NCBI GenBank assembly: GCA_015680685.1
Contig: MNCI01003331.1
Location: forward strand, 7,002 to 51,920
Direction: 5' to 3'
From: Gnetum montanum
Taxonomy: Eukaryota > Streptophyta > Gnetopsida > Gnetales > Gnetaceae
Length of the DNA stretch: 44,919 nt
Shown here: positions 32,441 to 43,900 of the stretch, piece by piece
How the letters are laid out: every line of letters starts with the position of its first letter
How positions within the stretch are numbered: position 1 is the stretch's first letter
Made by a program: the position numbers and the translations under genes
The notes under the pieces: generated by a model
What the model saw: only the letters and a program-made list of their open reading frames with translations
What the model was told of the DNA's origin: nothing
The model's database searches: none

Positions 32441-34500
32441 TGTCAAACCTAATTATTGTGGTGTAGGGGGTAGCATTGTTGCATGGATGGATGTCTCATT
32501 TGCAGGGATGTCCTTCATAATAGGAATGGAGGCCAAGATCTTGGCCAATGCTTGGTAGTGAGAAGATGAAGTCATGACTAAGTCGTACAAGCTCAATAGT
32601 GTGTTCTTTTTCTTGAGCATTTTCTTCACCTAGGTTAGTGCAGCTACAAAGTCCTTGTCATTAGCTGTTGTGTTGGCCTTGATTTCCTCCATGTGGCTTG
32701 AAAGAAAGGTCTCCTGGGAAGGAGACTTGCACTTGGTTTTCTTGGCTTTCATGGGTGTAGGGGTCCCAGTGCTTGGTTGTTGCTTGCTATTTGTGGCCTT
32801 TGATTTGGCCATGATGGTTGCAAGATGCTTGTTTGCCCTCTTGCATTACCATTTGGTGGGCCTACCCAGGTTGCTAGCAAGAACAACCCTTGAGGGAGGA
32901 GGGATCGAGATGTTTCCCACTGTTGGGCTTCGGGTAGGTGAGGGGCCATCACGTTTTGGCATCCTTATGATAAAGGGTAGCTTAGGAGTTGTTATAGGGG
33001 TTTTTGTATGACTAACTTGTTGTGGCACCTTGATGACGAAAGGTTGCCTAGCGGTTGTTGTTGCTGCATCATGTGAGTTTAATGTCTTAGCAAAAGATTG
33101 CTATGGAACCTTGACCACAAAGATTGTTTTGGGTTCCTAAGTTGGCACTTTGAAAAAAAAGGAGGCCTCTTACTTGTGGAGGCTACAGGGACCTTTGCCT
33201 TGTTAGGAGGCACACGGATCACAAAATGTTGTTGTATAGGTTTGGGTTTTCCACCTATGCTAATCGATTTTATGACATAGGAAGCATCATTTATGTTGGA
33301 TTGACTCACCATGTCGATCTCCAATTGGCCTTGTTCTATCATTCTCTGTAAGTCATCCTGCAAGGCACAACAGTTGTCTGTACTGTGACTAGGAATTGAT
33401 GGTAATGATAGTATTGGTCCAATTTAAAATGTTGTGGGACTGGGGACTCATTTGGTACTGCTAATGTGGGGTTCCTTAGTAGTTCAGAGTACCTATCATG
33501 TTTTTGGTGGGTAACCACTGATACGTGTTTGTGTTGGATTTTCTTGGCTTTCAAGAGTTTCTCCAATAGTTTAGAGCATTGCGTCGGTAGTGGTATATAC
33601 TTTGAGCGGTCCTTGTGCTGAAAGTTGGGCTTTGGGATGGCTGCTATCAATGTAGGTGAGTTGGTGCTAGAATTGGTGGTTTTGTTAGTTGGGGCTTTGG
33701 GTTGCTTAGCTGTTGGGCCCCAGTTGGTTGCTTTTGTACATGTGGCCACCATTGCCACTATTGTGTTTTTCTTGCGAGCATGTTGATTTCTGTAGGCCAC
33801 ATAAGCTGGCTCATTGCTTAATTGTGCTACCTCTTTGATGCCCCTTTCTTGGTCAAAGGCCTAGGTAAGAGACTTTGGGGCCTGGTAGAGCAGTTTGGAC
33901 TTGATGAAGTCATTGACTGCATCCTTGAAAATTACCAAGAGGTGTGTCTCTACGATCGACTCATGCATTTCATTGGCTATGGCACTCCATCACTGGAGGA
34001 AGGGTAGTATGGGCTCCAAGGGTCCTTGTCTAACGTGGAGGAGCTTGTCGATTATCACTTCAGGTTTGATATTGTATCTGAAGCGTGTCACAAACTGGTG
34101 TATGAGGTTCTCGAGGGATGCAATGGAAGATCAGGGTAGGGCATGGTACCAGTCTAGAGCTTTGTTAGTGAGCGATAGGGAAAAGAGACATAGAATGGCA
34201 TGTGACTAGGAGTGAAATGTGATGGCTTCTATGCAGAATGTGAGTTATGTGTATTGGGTCACTATGACCGTTGTATTTTGTCAAATGTGGCAATGAATAG
34301 CGCACGAGTAGTGTAAGGGGTGGTACCGTAGGACAAATCAGATCATCACGGTAAAGTTTCACCACCTTGGGTATGTCTAAGGAGGTAGCCTTAAGTTGGT
34401 TGATTTCCTCCATCAGAGTCTGGATGAGTTGGGACACTTGTTCCCAACTCATAAATTCACCAGCCAGTTGTATTGACTAGACTCACATAGGTTGTGCAGT
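32441..34500 (-). pseudogene. Element D gag core (broken)
   Basis: Minus-strand landmarks match element B: WEQVSQLIQTLMEEINQLKA, then SLPHLTKYNGHSDPIH (frame 34452-34165), then WWSAIANEMHESIVETHL and AVNDFIKSKLLYQAPKSLTQAF (near 33820-34000). The frame 33800-33339 carries LLEKLLKAKKIQHKH and RYSELLRNPTLAVPNE followed by a degenerate YHYHQ zinc-knuckle region. The frame 33363-33079 corresponds to the Gag-protease linker. Several frameshifts are present. Confidence 0.8.
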
Positions 34501-35027
34501 AAAGGGTTGGATCACCAGTTGTGGGCTTTGTGAGTTAAATGTCATGGTAGATGGTTGTTGGTAGTTTAATGTCATACTAGACGTGTCTTGGTAGTTTAAG
34601 GCCATACCGGGCCATGGATAGTTTAATGTCATCCCAAAAAAATGATGAGTAGGTGCCTAAGGCACTAGTGAAATAGGCATGACACATGTGGCACCTGCGT
34701 AAATGTTGGCTTAAGGTTGGGGAGGTTGGGGCATGGCCCCAGCATAGGCATAAGGTACTTATGTTGCTTGGGGGAGGCCTTGTCATATGTACAAGGTGTT
34801 TGGATTGTTTGGGACTAGGCCCCAGTGTGTGTAGATTGTGAAGCAAATGCCTTGGGCATGTGCTGCAAGTGCTTTGATTTTTGTGAGGAGGCAAGGCCCC
34901 AAGGGCTATCAGGTTTGGGCAGGGTCACAAACTCATACTCATACTTGGATGGTGATCTCAGGTAAGAGGAAGTCATATCAAAGTCATCGTGTTGTGTGTA
35001 TTGTATGTATTCGACAAGGTGATCCAT
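34501..35027 (-). pseudogene. Element D gag N-terminal region with coded minisatellite-like repeats
   Basis: Minus strand. A frame starting MDHLVEYIQYTQHDD at 35027 is the likeliest Gag start, because it lies just inside the leader array, but I have no outside support for it. Near 34545-34640 the same core that forms the post-integrase minisatellite appears three to four times in a readable frame and encodes MTLNYP/MTLNYQ-type repeats. The frame is disrupted between these two parts. Pro- and Gln-rich composition resembles the N-terminal region of gag in element B. Confidence 0.5.
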
Positions 35028-35139
35028 GTTGGTGGTAGTTAGTACTTAGACCAGCTTGAAGTTAGGTGCGAATTGTGGTGAATTCAGCTTTGAAATGGAT
35101 GCATTTTGTGTGTTTTTGTTGGAAAAACACTGTACCGGT

Positions 35140-35590
35140 ACTGTAGTAGTACTGTAGCAACATTGTATCAGCGTGAGTACTGTAGCAACCAAAAAACACT
35201 GTAGCAGTGTAAGGCTACCATAGTAAGTGGAGCGTGAGTATGGAAGCATGTGTACACAACGTGAGCATGAGTTAGAACCCAGCATGAGCACTGTAGAAAC
35301 CGAAAAATATTGTAGTAGTGTAAGGTTACTGTAGCAAGTGGAGCGTGAGTATGGTAGCATCTGTACACAGCATGAGCGTGAGTTAGAACCTAGCGTGAGC
35401 ACTGTAGCAACCGCAAAACACTGTGGTAGCGTAAGGTTACTATAGTAAGTGGAGCATGAGTTACAACCTAGCATGAGTTATCAGAGTGTGAGCAAGCCTA
35501 GAGCATGAGTAAATCAGAGTGTGAGAAAGCTGACAATGTGAGCAATTGACAGCGAGCAAGCTGATAGCGTGAGTAACTGACTTGTCAAGC
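35140..35590 (-). repeat. Tandem array in the element D leader
   Basis: Units of about 112 bp begin near 35172, 35284 and 35395. Each contains GAGCACTGTAGCAACCG and GTGTAAGGTTACTGTAG, then GTGGAGCGTGAGTATGG. The third unit runs into a degenerate tail of AGCATGAGT words to about 35590. The position matches the 166-bp array of element B, but the sequence is unrelated. Confidence 0.85.
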
Positions 35591-35859
35591 TAGGGAGATG
35601 TAGGTTGCAAGTGGTGAGAGAAACTCATTGTGATCGATCGATGGTGGCGAGAACGTTACTTGGTAGACTATCTATGAAGCGTCTCATTTAACCAGTGTGT
35701 GTACGTTGTTTGGGTTCTGATGGTGGAGATGTAGAGTTTAAAGTGCTCGCTGTGATGTAAGAGTTTTGTAGATTCACGGTCTCGTAAGAATTCTGCAGGT
35801 TTATGGTCTCGATTAATGTAAGAGTTTCACAGGTGGCCCTCCTTCTAAAGCCACTTTAT
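35591..35859 (-). other. Element D leader next to the 5' LTR, including primer-binding region
   Basis: No gene is seen. The block at 35833-35850 (minus strand TAGAAGGAGGGCC) matches the corresponding position in element B and is probably part of the minus-strand primer site. I cannot name the tRNA. Confidence 0.5.
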
Positions 35860-37603
35860 TGTATTGACCGAAATCATCAGTGTAAGGCTAAAAGGGAAAA
35901 AACAAACACTGAAAGACCATCGGATAGACATAGCTGACCTTGCCTTCACGTGAGGGTAAGCTGGAAAGAAAATGACGGCAGAGTGCCTTGGATGCTCTAC
36001 ACACAAATCAACCAAGGACTTTCCTGAACATAAGCTAGTGCTTGCACTGGGATTATCATAACTGATGCACAAAATGTAAATAGTAATGCGTAAAATGTAA
36101 ACAGAGTGAATGCAGAACTGGTATTGTAAACAAAGCATAAACTAAATTTAAAACAAAGTAAACAATATAGCGGAAGGCAAAAATGAACTGTATTGTATTG
36201 CTTAAAATGAATGTGCACCGGTCAAAGCGTAACTGTGAGTGTAGATGGCAAGTTAAGTGCTAAGCCCTGGGGCGATGTGCTTGTAGGTGCTTGAATGCTA
36301 AGAGTCAGGTGTGTCCAAGCATCCAAAAGTTGGTAGTCAGTGTTTCCTAAGCCATCAACCTTCAAAATTGCCAACCCCCGTTTATGTGGATGGATGGGGT
36401 ATTTAAAAGGTTTGGCTAGGCTCAGGCACAGAATTCATGGATGGAATCAATGGCTGAGATATGAGAGGAAAATGGATCATGTGACATGTGTTTGATGGAC
36501 AATTGTGTATGAATTGGACGTGTGTAAGAAAGTTATGTTCTTGATCGAATGCACTGTATCTTACAACATGTGTTGGCTTACACAAGCTAGCTTACACTTG
36601 TGGAAGCACATACAATTTTGAGTGTAAGAGCTTAGCAAGGTCACAAATGATGAAAATTTACAATGAAAATGATAATGTACAACAAGAGATATTGACTCTG
36701 ACTCTCTTGAAACTTCTCAGTCTTTACATTGACTACTGCAAGATGTTGATTTGAGTGGTTTTGTGGTTGTTTGAGGCATCTCTATTTTACTAGGGCTTCC
36801 AGCATGAGTTAATTTTATCTCAGCATGTCCTTAGCATGTGTTTGGCATGCTTTTGACTAAGCGTGATCAGTACTCACGCTGCACTCACTCTATTAGCATG
36901 ACCTCAGTGTGACCTCAACGTGAGTGAGATAAAAATGACATATTTCACACAAAATTTTGACTTTTGAAGCCTGTTTCTTGAGTACAGAAATTTTTTAATT
37001 ATGGTTGACCTTGAGGGTGATCTACAAGTCAAAAATTAAGTTTATATGTCTTGTTTTAAATCACTTTTGGAAACTCACGCTGGACTCATGCTGCCAGCGT
37101 GAGTGTAGTGTGACCATAGCATGAGCTGCAAAAACTTGCAATTTTGGACATGAAATTTGGAATTCTAGAGGCTGGGACTTGAAGTTGTTAATAATGAACC
37201 CTGAGGATGGCTTACACCTTTGAAATCAAGTCATTTTGACTCAGTTTTAAGGCTCTCATAGTTGCTCACACTAGACTCACGTGGCCAGCATGACCTCAGC
37301 GTGACCATCAGCGTGAGTGAGAAAATTTGTACCATTTGACCCAAAATTTAAATTCATAAATGCTAAAACCTAAACTAGACACAACAGTGACCCTTTAGAA
37401 TGACTTGCACCCCCATATTGGACCATTTTTGACATGATTTTGGAGTCATTGGAGTTGCTCACATTGAGGCCAAGCTAGCTCAAGTTGACTTGACAAGCCG
37501 AACATGAGTTACATGCCTTAGTCAAATGTTTACCTCCTGAAAGCTTGGAAGGGTTTGAGTTGTTCTCGTTTCAAAGTATTAGGCTGAAATTAGTGGTATT
37601 TCA
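35860..37603 (-). repeat. Element D 5' LTR
   Basis: Direct repeat of 28305-30034 with the same internal 190-200-bp diverged units and CTCACGC/GCGTGAG words near 36870-37320. Divergence from the partner is roughly 10% by eye, mostly transitions. The TATA site has decayed to TTTAAATA at 36400-36407. Confidence 0.9.
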
Positions 37604-38380
37604 CTTGTCTTAACTTGCCTCTCTATATCTTGCTTTGTTGTTGGATCCCTTAGTACCAAAATCAAGATTGTGAATTCTGGAGTACAGATTATAATTTTAA
37701 CGTTCATCATCAAAGTTAAAGAAAGGAGCATCATTGATTGGAAGATCTCCACTAGCTTGTTAGTACAAAAGGAATGGGGAATTGTTAAGTCCTTTTCCCT
37801 TCAAAACTTCATAGCACTACTCTAGTTGCCAATAGCGTAGGTGTTGTGCTTCAATGAGCTGATAATCTTTGGTGTCAACATCTTTCATGATATATTCCCC
37901 ATGGTGATCTTAAAAATCACATCATGCATGCATTTGATAGAGCATTGCAAGAGTAGCATGACTAGGTGGCAACACAATGTTGCCCTCCATGTCATGTCAC
38001 CACAATTGTTCATCCTAGTGTAAGATGAAGGTGAAGTTTGACACATAGTCATTAGGATGAGTATATGTAATTTAGCACTATTGAGGTTTTGATGGATGAG
38101 CATTATCAGGATTGGATGGAGAAGCACTCCTGTGAGAAGAATACATTGTTGATTAGCAAAACAAAAATCACAGTGTGCTATGAGAATTTGATGTAGTAAT
38201 TGTAACACAAGATATGACTCTTAGGTTCATTCTAATGATTTAAATACTTTCACTAGATCCTATATAGTGCACAAAAAAATAAAAAGGTCCTCAGCAATGA
38301 TGCTAATGATGAGAAATAAGGTACCTTTATGCCCAACTATATGAATCACTAAGGCATTATGCACAATCCAGTCCAATTCC
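37604..38380 (-). pseudogene. Element C gag N-terminal part and leader
   Basis: This is the portion of element C to the right of the D insertion, read toward the left. I do not recognise a Gag motif here; the longest minus-strand frame is 38208-37885. It is assigned by position between the C gag core and the probable C LTR. No primer-binding site could be matched to a tRNA. Confidence 0.45.
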
Positions 38381-39250
38381 ATGGACCTATAGTTATCTCA
38401 TACACTAGTTTCTCTAGGAAGTAAAATGGCATTGAAAACATTTTTTGTCTTCCCAACTACACTTGTAATGCTCAAGTGTATGGTTTAAGTGTAATTGATG
38501 TATATGAATTTTTATTGTTTTATGTTTTATCGATGTAATTACATACAACAACAATAAAGAGTATAGTAGATTGAAACTAATGTCTATCTTTTAGGTAGCC
38601 TAACAAAAGTAACTACCCCACTTTCCTGAACACATCCTAAACACATATAACACTTCTAGGCTACCAAACCTTAAGTGTTGTTGGGTTACTAAGTACTATA
38701 TGAATGCTCAAAGTGCTCATGATTGTGTTCATTAATTACTGGAAATATATTGTTGAATGAAATGCATTAAAGTAAAGAGCAAGAAAGTAAAATGCAATAA
38801 ATAAAATACTAAGCTATTCTTAATGTTGCAAGGATTTCCAAAAGAGTTCATTTTATTCCTATCACACCACTATGCTTAGGTACATTAGTGTTTGAACAAA
38901 GAACCGTACACACTTTAGACTTCTTCTATGGGCACTCAAAAAATATTCTAACTATAGGGAGAAGAAATAGCAAGAGCTTCGCTACCTTGCTTGAAAAATA
39001 AAAATTGACTAATGAATTACTTCCGTAAACTAGATCCTAGATGTATTTATAGAATTAGTGTATATACCCTGATGTCGAACATCCAACGTTGGATCTAGGC
39101 TTCGATGTCATGTACCTAATGTCATGGCTGACACAAATGGTGATTCATCAATGTAATACTATATATGTTTAGCAAATTACTTTCTTTGATGGTAAACTAT
39201 GTGCTTCCCATCACAAAAATCACTAAATAAATTTCTATAGTCACTATTGA
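38380..39250 (-). repeat. Probable 5' LTR of element C
   Basis: AT-rich and noncoding, with a TATA box on the minus strand (CTATAAATACATC, core 39044-39051). It lies between element C's gag side and the beginning of element E's pol. The partner LTR is outside the window, so the borders are approximate. Confidence 0.5.
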
Positions 39251-39289
39251 AAATATTCCTCAAAAGGATTGGTAAGATAATATCTCGTT

Positions 39290-40468
39290 TTACCTAATGC
39301 ATGTTAAATATTTATAGAACCAAAGTGCTTCTCAAAAGGATGTTGTATGTAAAATATCAAAATAATATGTCATTGTAGTCAATAACACATTATGTACAAG
39401 ATCCTATGATGGCATAATGTTGTTATTCTTGGGAAAAACTAAATCTCACACAATCCTTGAGTAGTTTCACAAAGACATATGTGAAGGACATATAGGACCA
39501 AGAGTCATGGATGCAAAGATTAGATGATTAGGATACTATTAGCCCTATATGAAAGCAACTACTTGCAGAAGGTTAAAACTTGTGATACTTGTTAACACCA
39601 TAGGAACTTAATATACATGCTTCCAACTAGGATACATTCTACTCAAATCACGTGGCTATTTTAACAATGGGGAATCAACATTATTGGGCCTATATCACTT
39701 AAGTCTTCCATAAATCATAGCTTCGTCATCATCTCAACTAAATATTTTACAAAGTTTGTTGAGACTATTCTTCTTAGGAAAACAACATATAAACAAGTTT
39801 GTAAATTCATATTAGATAACATAGTGTCCTGTGTTAGCATACCCTTAACTATAGTCACAAATAATGAACCATATTTTAGTAGCTAGGAACTACAAACCTT
39901 TTGTCAACAATTAAGCATCAAACATTCTTTTTATCACTATATTATCCACAAGCTAATGAAAAATCAAAAGCAAGAAATAAAGTCATCATAGACCTACTTA
40001 AAAGGATTCAAAATAATAGCACTTGGACCTATAGAACAACCTTCACAACTACAACTAGTACCACCCCATATAGTCTTATTTAAAGCTATTTTACCTCTTG
40101 AATTTCAGGTCCCATCACTAATAGTAACTCTATCTAACTGCATCAATGATGAGAAGAATAGGGAACTATGTATCATTGACCTTGATTTAGTGGAAGAGCA
40201 ATGAATACAAATCTTTGCTCACATTGAACAATATTAAGAGAGGTAGAAACACAAAAAATGTTATGATTTGAAAAGAAAAAAAATAAAGAAAGAAGACCTT
40301 ATCCTTAAGACCATTTATGAGCATGTAGTCAAGTTCTTGGCCAATTGGAAGGGATGTTTCCTAACCACAAAGGCCTATGACATTGAAGCATTTAAGTTGG
40401 AAAACATGAATGGGAATGAATTGACCAACCTAGTCAACCATTCCTATGTCAAGCCTCATTATATCTAA
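39290..40468 (+). pseudogene. Element E pol end: integrase (heavily decayed)
   Basis: The homology to element B pol begins near 39300 (before the zinc domain) and runs to the stop at 40466-40468. Visible segments: a decayed zinc region with TCDTC reduced to CDTC-like traces near 39575, then INIIGP (first Asp to Asn), YFTKFVETILLRKTT, VTNNEP (second Asp to Asn), a degraded third motif, and VPSLIVTLSN. The C-terminal domain 40268-40468 reads KKEDLILKTIYEHVVKFLANW and NLVNHSYVKPHYI. It is the most AT-rich and most diverged of the four Tat-like copies, so probably the oldest. Confidence 0.82.
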
Positions 40469-41582
40469 AGGTAACTTATTTTTTGATAGTTTTTGTTTAC
40501 CTTTGTTTGTAGATATGGATGAATAATTGACATTGATGACCTAGTGGCTTACTACAAGTGAGCCTAGGTGACTTGTTATCTCCTTTTAACATAATAAGAT
40601 ATTGCAAAATCTATATGATATCTATGAAACAAAGTATAGATTTCTCATGATTATACCAATTGTAGCCAATAACAACATGTATTCTACTTGTTACCTTGTA
40701 TGGCCTTATGCACTCTCTTGTAAACACATGTATTCTTTAACTTGTTTTCTTATCCTCTTAGAGTTGTATTTGCAAGATAAAGCTTGAAGTCATCACAAGG
40801 ATATAACTCATCATATTAGTGAGTTACCATGCAACATCAATGCACGATATTCTATTAGCTTATCCCACTACTTCAAGGATGCTTTCTTGACATCACTTCC
40901 ACTACTCCTCTTGAGCAATAATACCATAACCAAATTACAAATTTCATTACCCTAATAATAATGAGGACCTATGTTTGACCTTCATGCATCATGGCCATAT
41001 GAAATCTTCTTCAACATGCTTCACCAATCAAGTTCACTAGATATAACACATCTCATTCAATGAGAAAACAAAAATCAAGTTAATTAAATGTAACATAGCT
41101 TATTCAATGAGAAAGAAAAATTCAGCCCTAGCAACAAAACCCAATGAAGATTTTGCTTCAGAAAAAGAAAAGAACAGAAGAAAATTGCCAAGAAAGCATA
41201 ATTTTAAAGATTTCAAACAAAAACAAGAGAATCCTAGTGGTCAAAGAAGCCCAAGGATGAAGTTTTGGTTCCTCTAAGACATCATTGAGTAACCAGAAAT
41301 TCAAACACAAAGCATGAACACTATTTTAGAAAATTCATATGTCACCACCATGCCATGACTATGATGTCAACATTTTGAATTTTTTGCTAGCCCATGTAAC
41401 TAGCCATCATCTCATCCCAAACTCTAGAAATTTTTTTGTGACCTTATCTAACCATTGTGATCATTTCTTGGTAGGATTTGACAACTATGGAACCAAGTAC
41501 AAAGAAAGAGCATTGGTGATGAACCAGTGATGGTGTTTTCCATTGTTTCTTCATGTGTCTCAGGTCAATCCTTAAAACATCA
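40469..41582 (+). other. Element E 3' noncoding region
   Basis: No gene. The stretch 40765-40850 resembles element A near 2810-2880. Unlike A, B and D, no clear minisatellite follows integrase; only scattered single cores remain at best. The right end leads into the polypurine tract. Confidence 0.65.
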
Positions 41583-41597
41583 ACAAAGAGAACCCAA
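41583..41597 (+). promoter_or_regulatory. Element E polypurine tract
   Basis: ACAAAGAGAACCCAA lies directly before TGAAACACC, matching A (ACAAAGAGGAGCC) and B. It fixes the LTR start at 41598. Confidence 0.75.
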
Positions 41598-43900
41598 TGA
41601 AACACCTCAAAAATTCATATGACCAACATAAGAATCCTTATAGCTAGATTTATCATTGTAATTTGATAGAAATTCAAAGTTAGAAATAAGTGTCTTATTT
41701 TTCTATCAAAATCCTATCCCATGTCCTTATTTTAGCAAAAAATTTTGCAATTTCAATATGTAAAAATGAAATTTACAAACCATACATTATAAGTTTTTCT
41801 TATGCTAGCATGTGAAAGCTAAAGTGGTTGAAAAAGCTAAAAAAAAATTTGGTTTTTACACCATACATTGCAAAAAATATATGCTGTAAAAAATGGATTT
41901 CAGTTTCACACACTATGATAGTGTATGGAGCAATGTGCTGAACTAGAACGTGGTCATAAGTTGAAAATTTGAATGGAAAAAGTATCATACATTGGTGGTC
42001 CAAATGCTAAAAATTTGACAACAAAAGCTTCACATGCTATGCTAGTGTGTGAAGCTACATGTATGGGTAAAAAATAAGCTAAAATTGCTCACAAACTATA
42101 GAAGGGCATTTAGAATTTCATAGAAGTTTGACAACAATATGATCGAAGTTAGCTAGAATTGAATCAACGGAAAACCAATGTGCATGGCATATTTATGTCA
42201 AAATGACTAACGTTTGAAGGAATTTTGGATACTTTTGCAATTCTTCAAAACTTAAAATTTTTGAAGAGAAGGAGATCTATCCATCCAGAGCTATTTTTAG
42301 GAGTATATTTTGGAGCACCAAGATCCTATTGTAGCATACGTTGATACATTTGGAAGAATTGTAGGACACATGTTTCTTGCCAATATGCTAGATTCACTAC
42401 CTCATTTTGCAACAATGCCATGGAATAATTGCAATTCCATATTTTATATTCTTTGAACCCTTTAATTATTGAAAGTTAATATAAATTTTACAATGTTTCA
42501 CATATTTTCTTGTTATTCTCTACAACTATATTTCAATGTAGGCTATACTACCCACACATTTATTTCACATGTTTGATTTGTATTTTATGTGGATAATAGA
42601 TCCTCCTAAGTGCTCAAGTAATCTATCAAACCATTTGAGGCACTTTGGATCCTCTTTTGAGGCTTTTTAGATCTAAGGTTAGACTATTCATCGTTGAAAT
42701 TTTTGGATCTCCAACATCAAATTTTTCAAGTACTACACTCAATCCTACAAGAAAGCTTTAAATTAGTTCTACAATCTACTTGAACTTAAAAGAAGTTAAT
42801 AAGTTTATCAAGTTAGAAGAATCAACTCTAAAAATGGACTTTGGAGAAGCCTTATCAGGTCAGCTTTTATATTTAGCATAGCTTCATAGAACTAAAAATT
42901 GATTCTATGAATGAGCTCCAAAATGAGTCTACAAGCCATGTTAGCCTATGTATAATGTAGTCTTGTAGAAAAAAAATATGAGTAAGCTTTGAAATACTTT
43001 TACAACTCACATAAGATCCAAAAATATAAAGCTTAGACATGGGACCTGCTACAAATTATACTGCATGTGGAAAATTATAAATTTAATCTAGCTTAGATAA
43101 GCTTGACATATTAAAAAAATTGATGATTTAAAAAAACTCAAAAGCTATGTAAGCTCAAGATAAAACAAAAGCTTATACAATCAAAAAGTGATTCTATGAA
43201 TTAGCTCTACAAGCTAGCTAAAAAGTTGCTTCACCACATCAGCTTCCTTATAGAGCAAGTTCATAGAGCACAAAAATGATTCTAGGAATAAGCTCTAAAA
43301 TGGTTTTATGAGCCACATTAATCTCATCTTAAGCCCAAAAAAGGATAAAATTTAATTAAATGCATGTTAAATTTTAATCCAACTTAGTATATTATGAGTA
43401 AAAAATCTAAAGGATATAGCACAACTTGTAGTATCAAAACCTAGTTCTACAAGGAAGCTCAAGAACAACTCTACAATTTTAGCTCTTTTTTAAAATAGTT
43501 AATAGAACCTAAACTTAGCTCTACAAGCTAGTTCAAAAATGGTTCTTCAAGATAACGTCATTAGTAAGTAAAGATTATATAAAAGCTACATCAACAAGAA
43601 TATGTTGAGATGTTAAGCCTAATCTGTTAAGATTTTAATGAATTAGATTAAAGAAATCAAATCTCACAACAAGAACTAAGTCAAAAAACCTATATAAAAG
43701 AAATTTAAAGAACAAAGGATAGATTTCAAGTCATAAAGCCATAGAAAAATAGAGACAAGAATCAAAATAGAACTAAGTGTAGTGTAAGTTCTCATAAAAT
43801 ACATAAGAAAAACAAGCCATATTCATGCAAATGAGAAAAAAGCTATGAGAATTGTTGATTTAGCTAGAGCTAAAAGAGAATCATTACCTTCATAAAAACA
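41598..43900 (+). repeat. Element E 3' LTR (start certain, end not seen)
   Basis: It begins TGAAACACC like the LTR of element B. The sequence is AT-rich and noncoding. Words such as CACACTATGATAGTGTATG near 41910 and CATGCTATGCTAGTGTGTG near 42030 recall the GCTATGCTA clusters of A and B. The part 42840-43560 holds diverged repeats built on AGCTCTACAAGCTAGCTC-like segments. A TATA candidate, CTATATAAAAG, lies at 43690-43700. No LTR end or partner could be placed, so the right limit is arbitrary. Confidence 0.65.

Larger units (their letters stand above)
28305..37603 (-). mobile_element. Element D: Tat-like deletion derivative with paired LTRs
   Basis: Direct LTRs at 28305-30034 and 35860-37603 (about 1.73-1.74 kb) start TGT and end TTTCA on the plus strand. 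The internal region is on the minus strand: leader with a tandem array, gag, protease, a short integrase C-terminus, minisatellite, 3' noncoding DNA and polypurine tract. RT, both RNase H domains and most of integrase are absent, so it must have depended on another element. Flanking 5-mers are CCTAT (28300-28304) and CTTGT (37604-37608); they differ by two transitions, compatible with a decayed target duplication. It lies inside gag of element C. Confidence 0.88.
24218..39250 (-). mobile_element. Element C: Athila-like Ty3/gypsy retrotransposon, truncated and split by element D
   Basis: Minus-strand order from the right: a probable 5' LTR (about 38380-39250), leader and gag start (37604-38380), interruption by element D (28305-37603), rest of gag (26100-28304), protease (about 25850-26060), RT and RNase H (24218-25290). 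RNase H breaks off exactly where the LTR of element A ends, so integrase and the 3' LTR are not in the window. RT motifs such as YGHSGYNQIQI, GIVLGHKIS and PFLGHIDYYRQFI are of the Athila type and distinct from the Tat-like elements here. Confidence 0.8.

Noticed and set aside
32034-32558. 174-codon plus-strand frame
   Set aside because: Antisense to the stop-free protease frame of element D; it has no recognisable motif.
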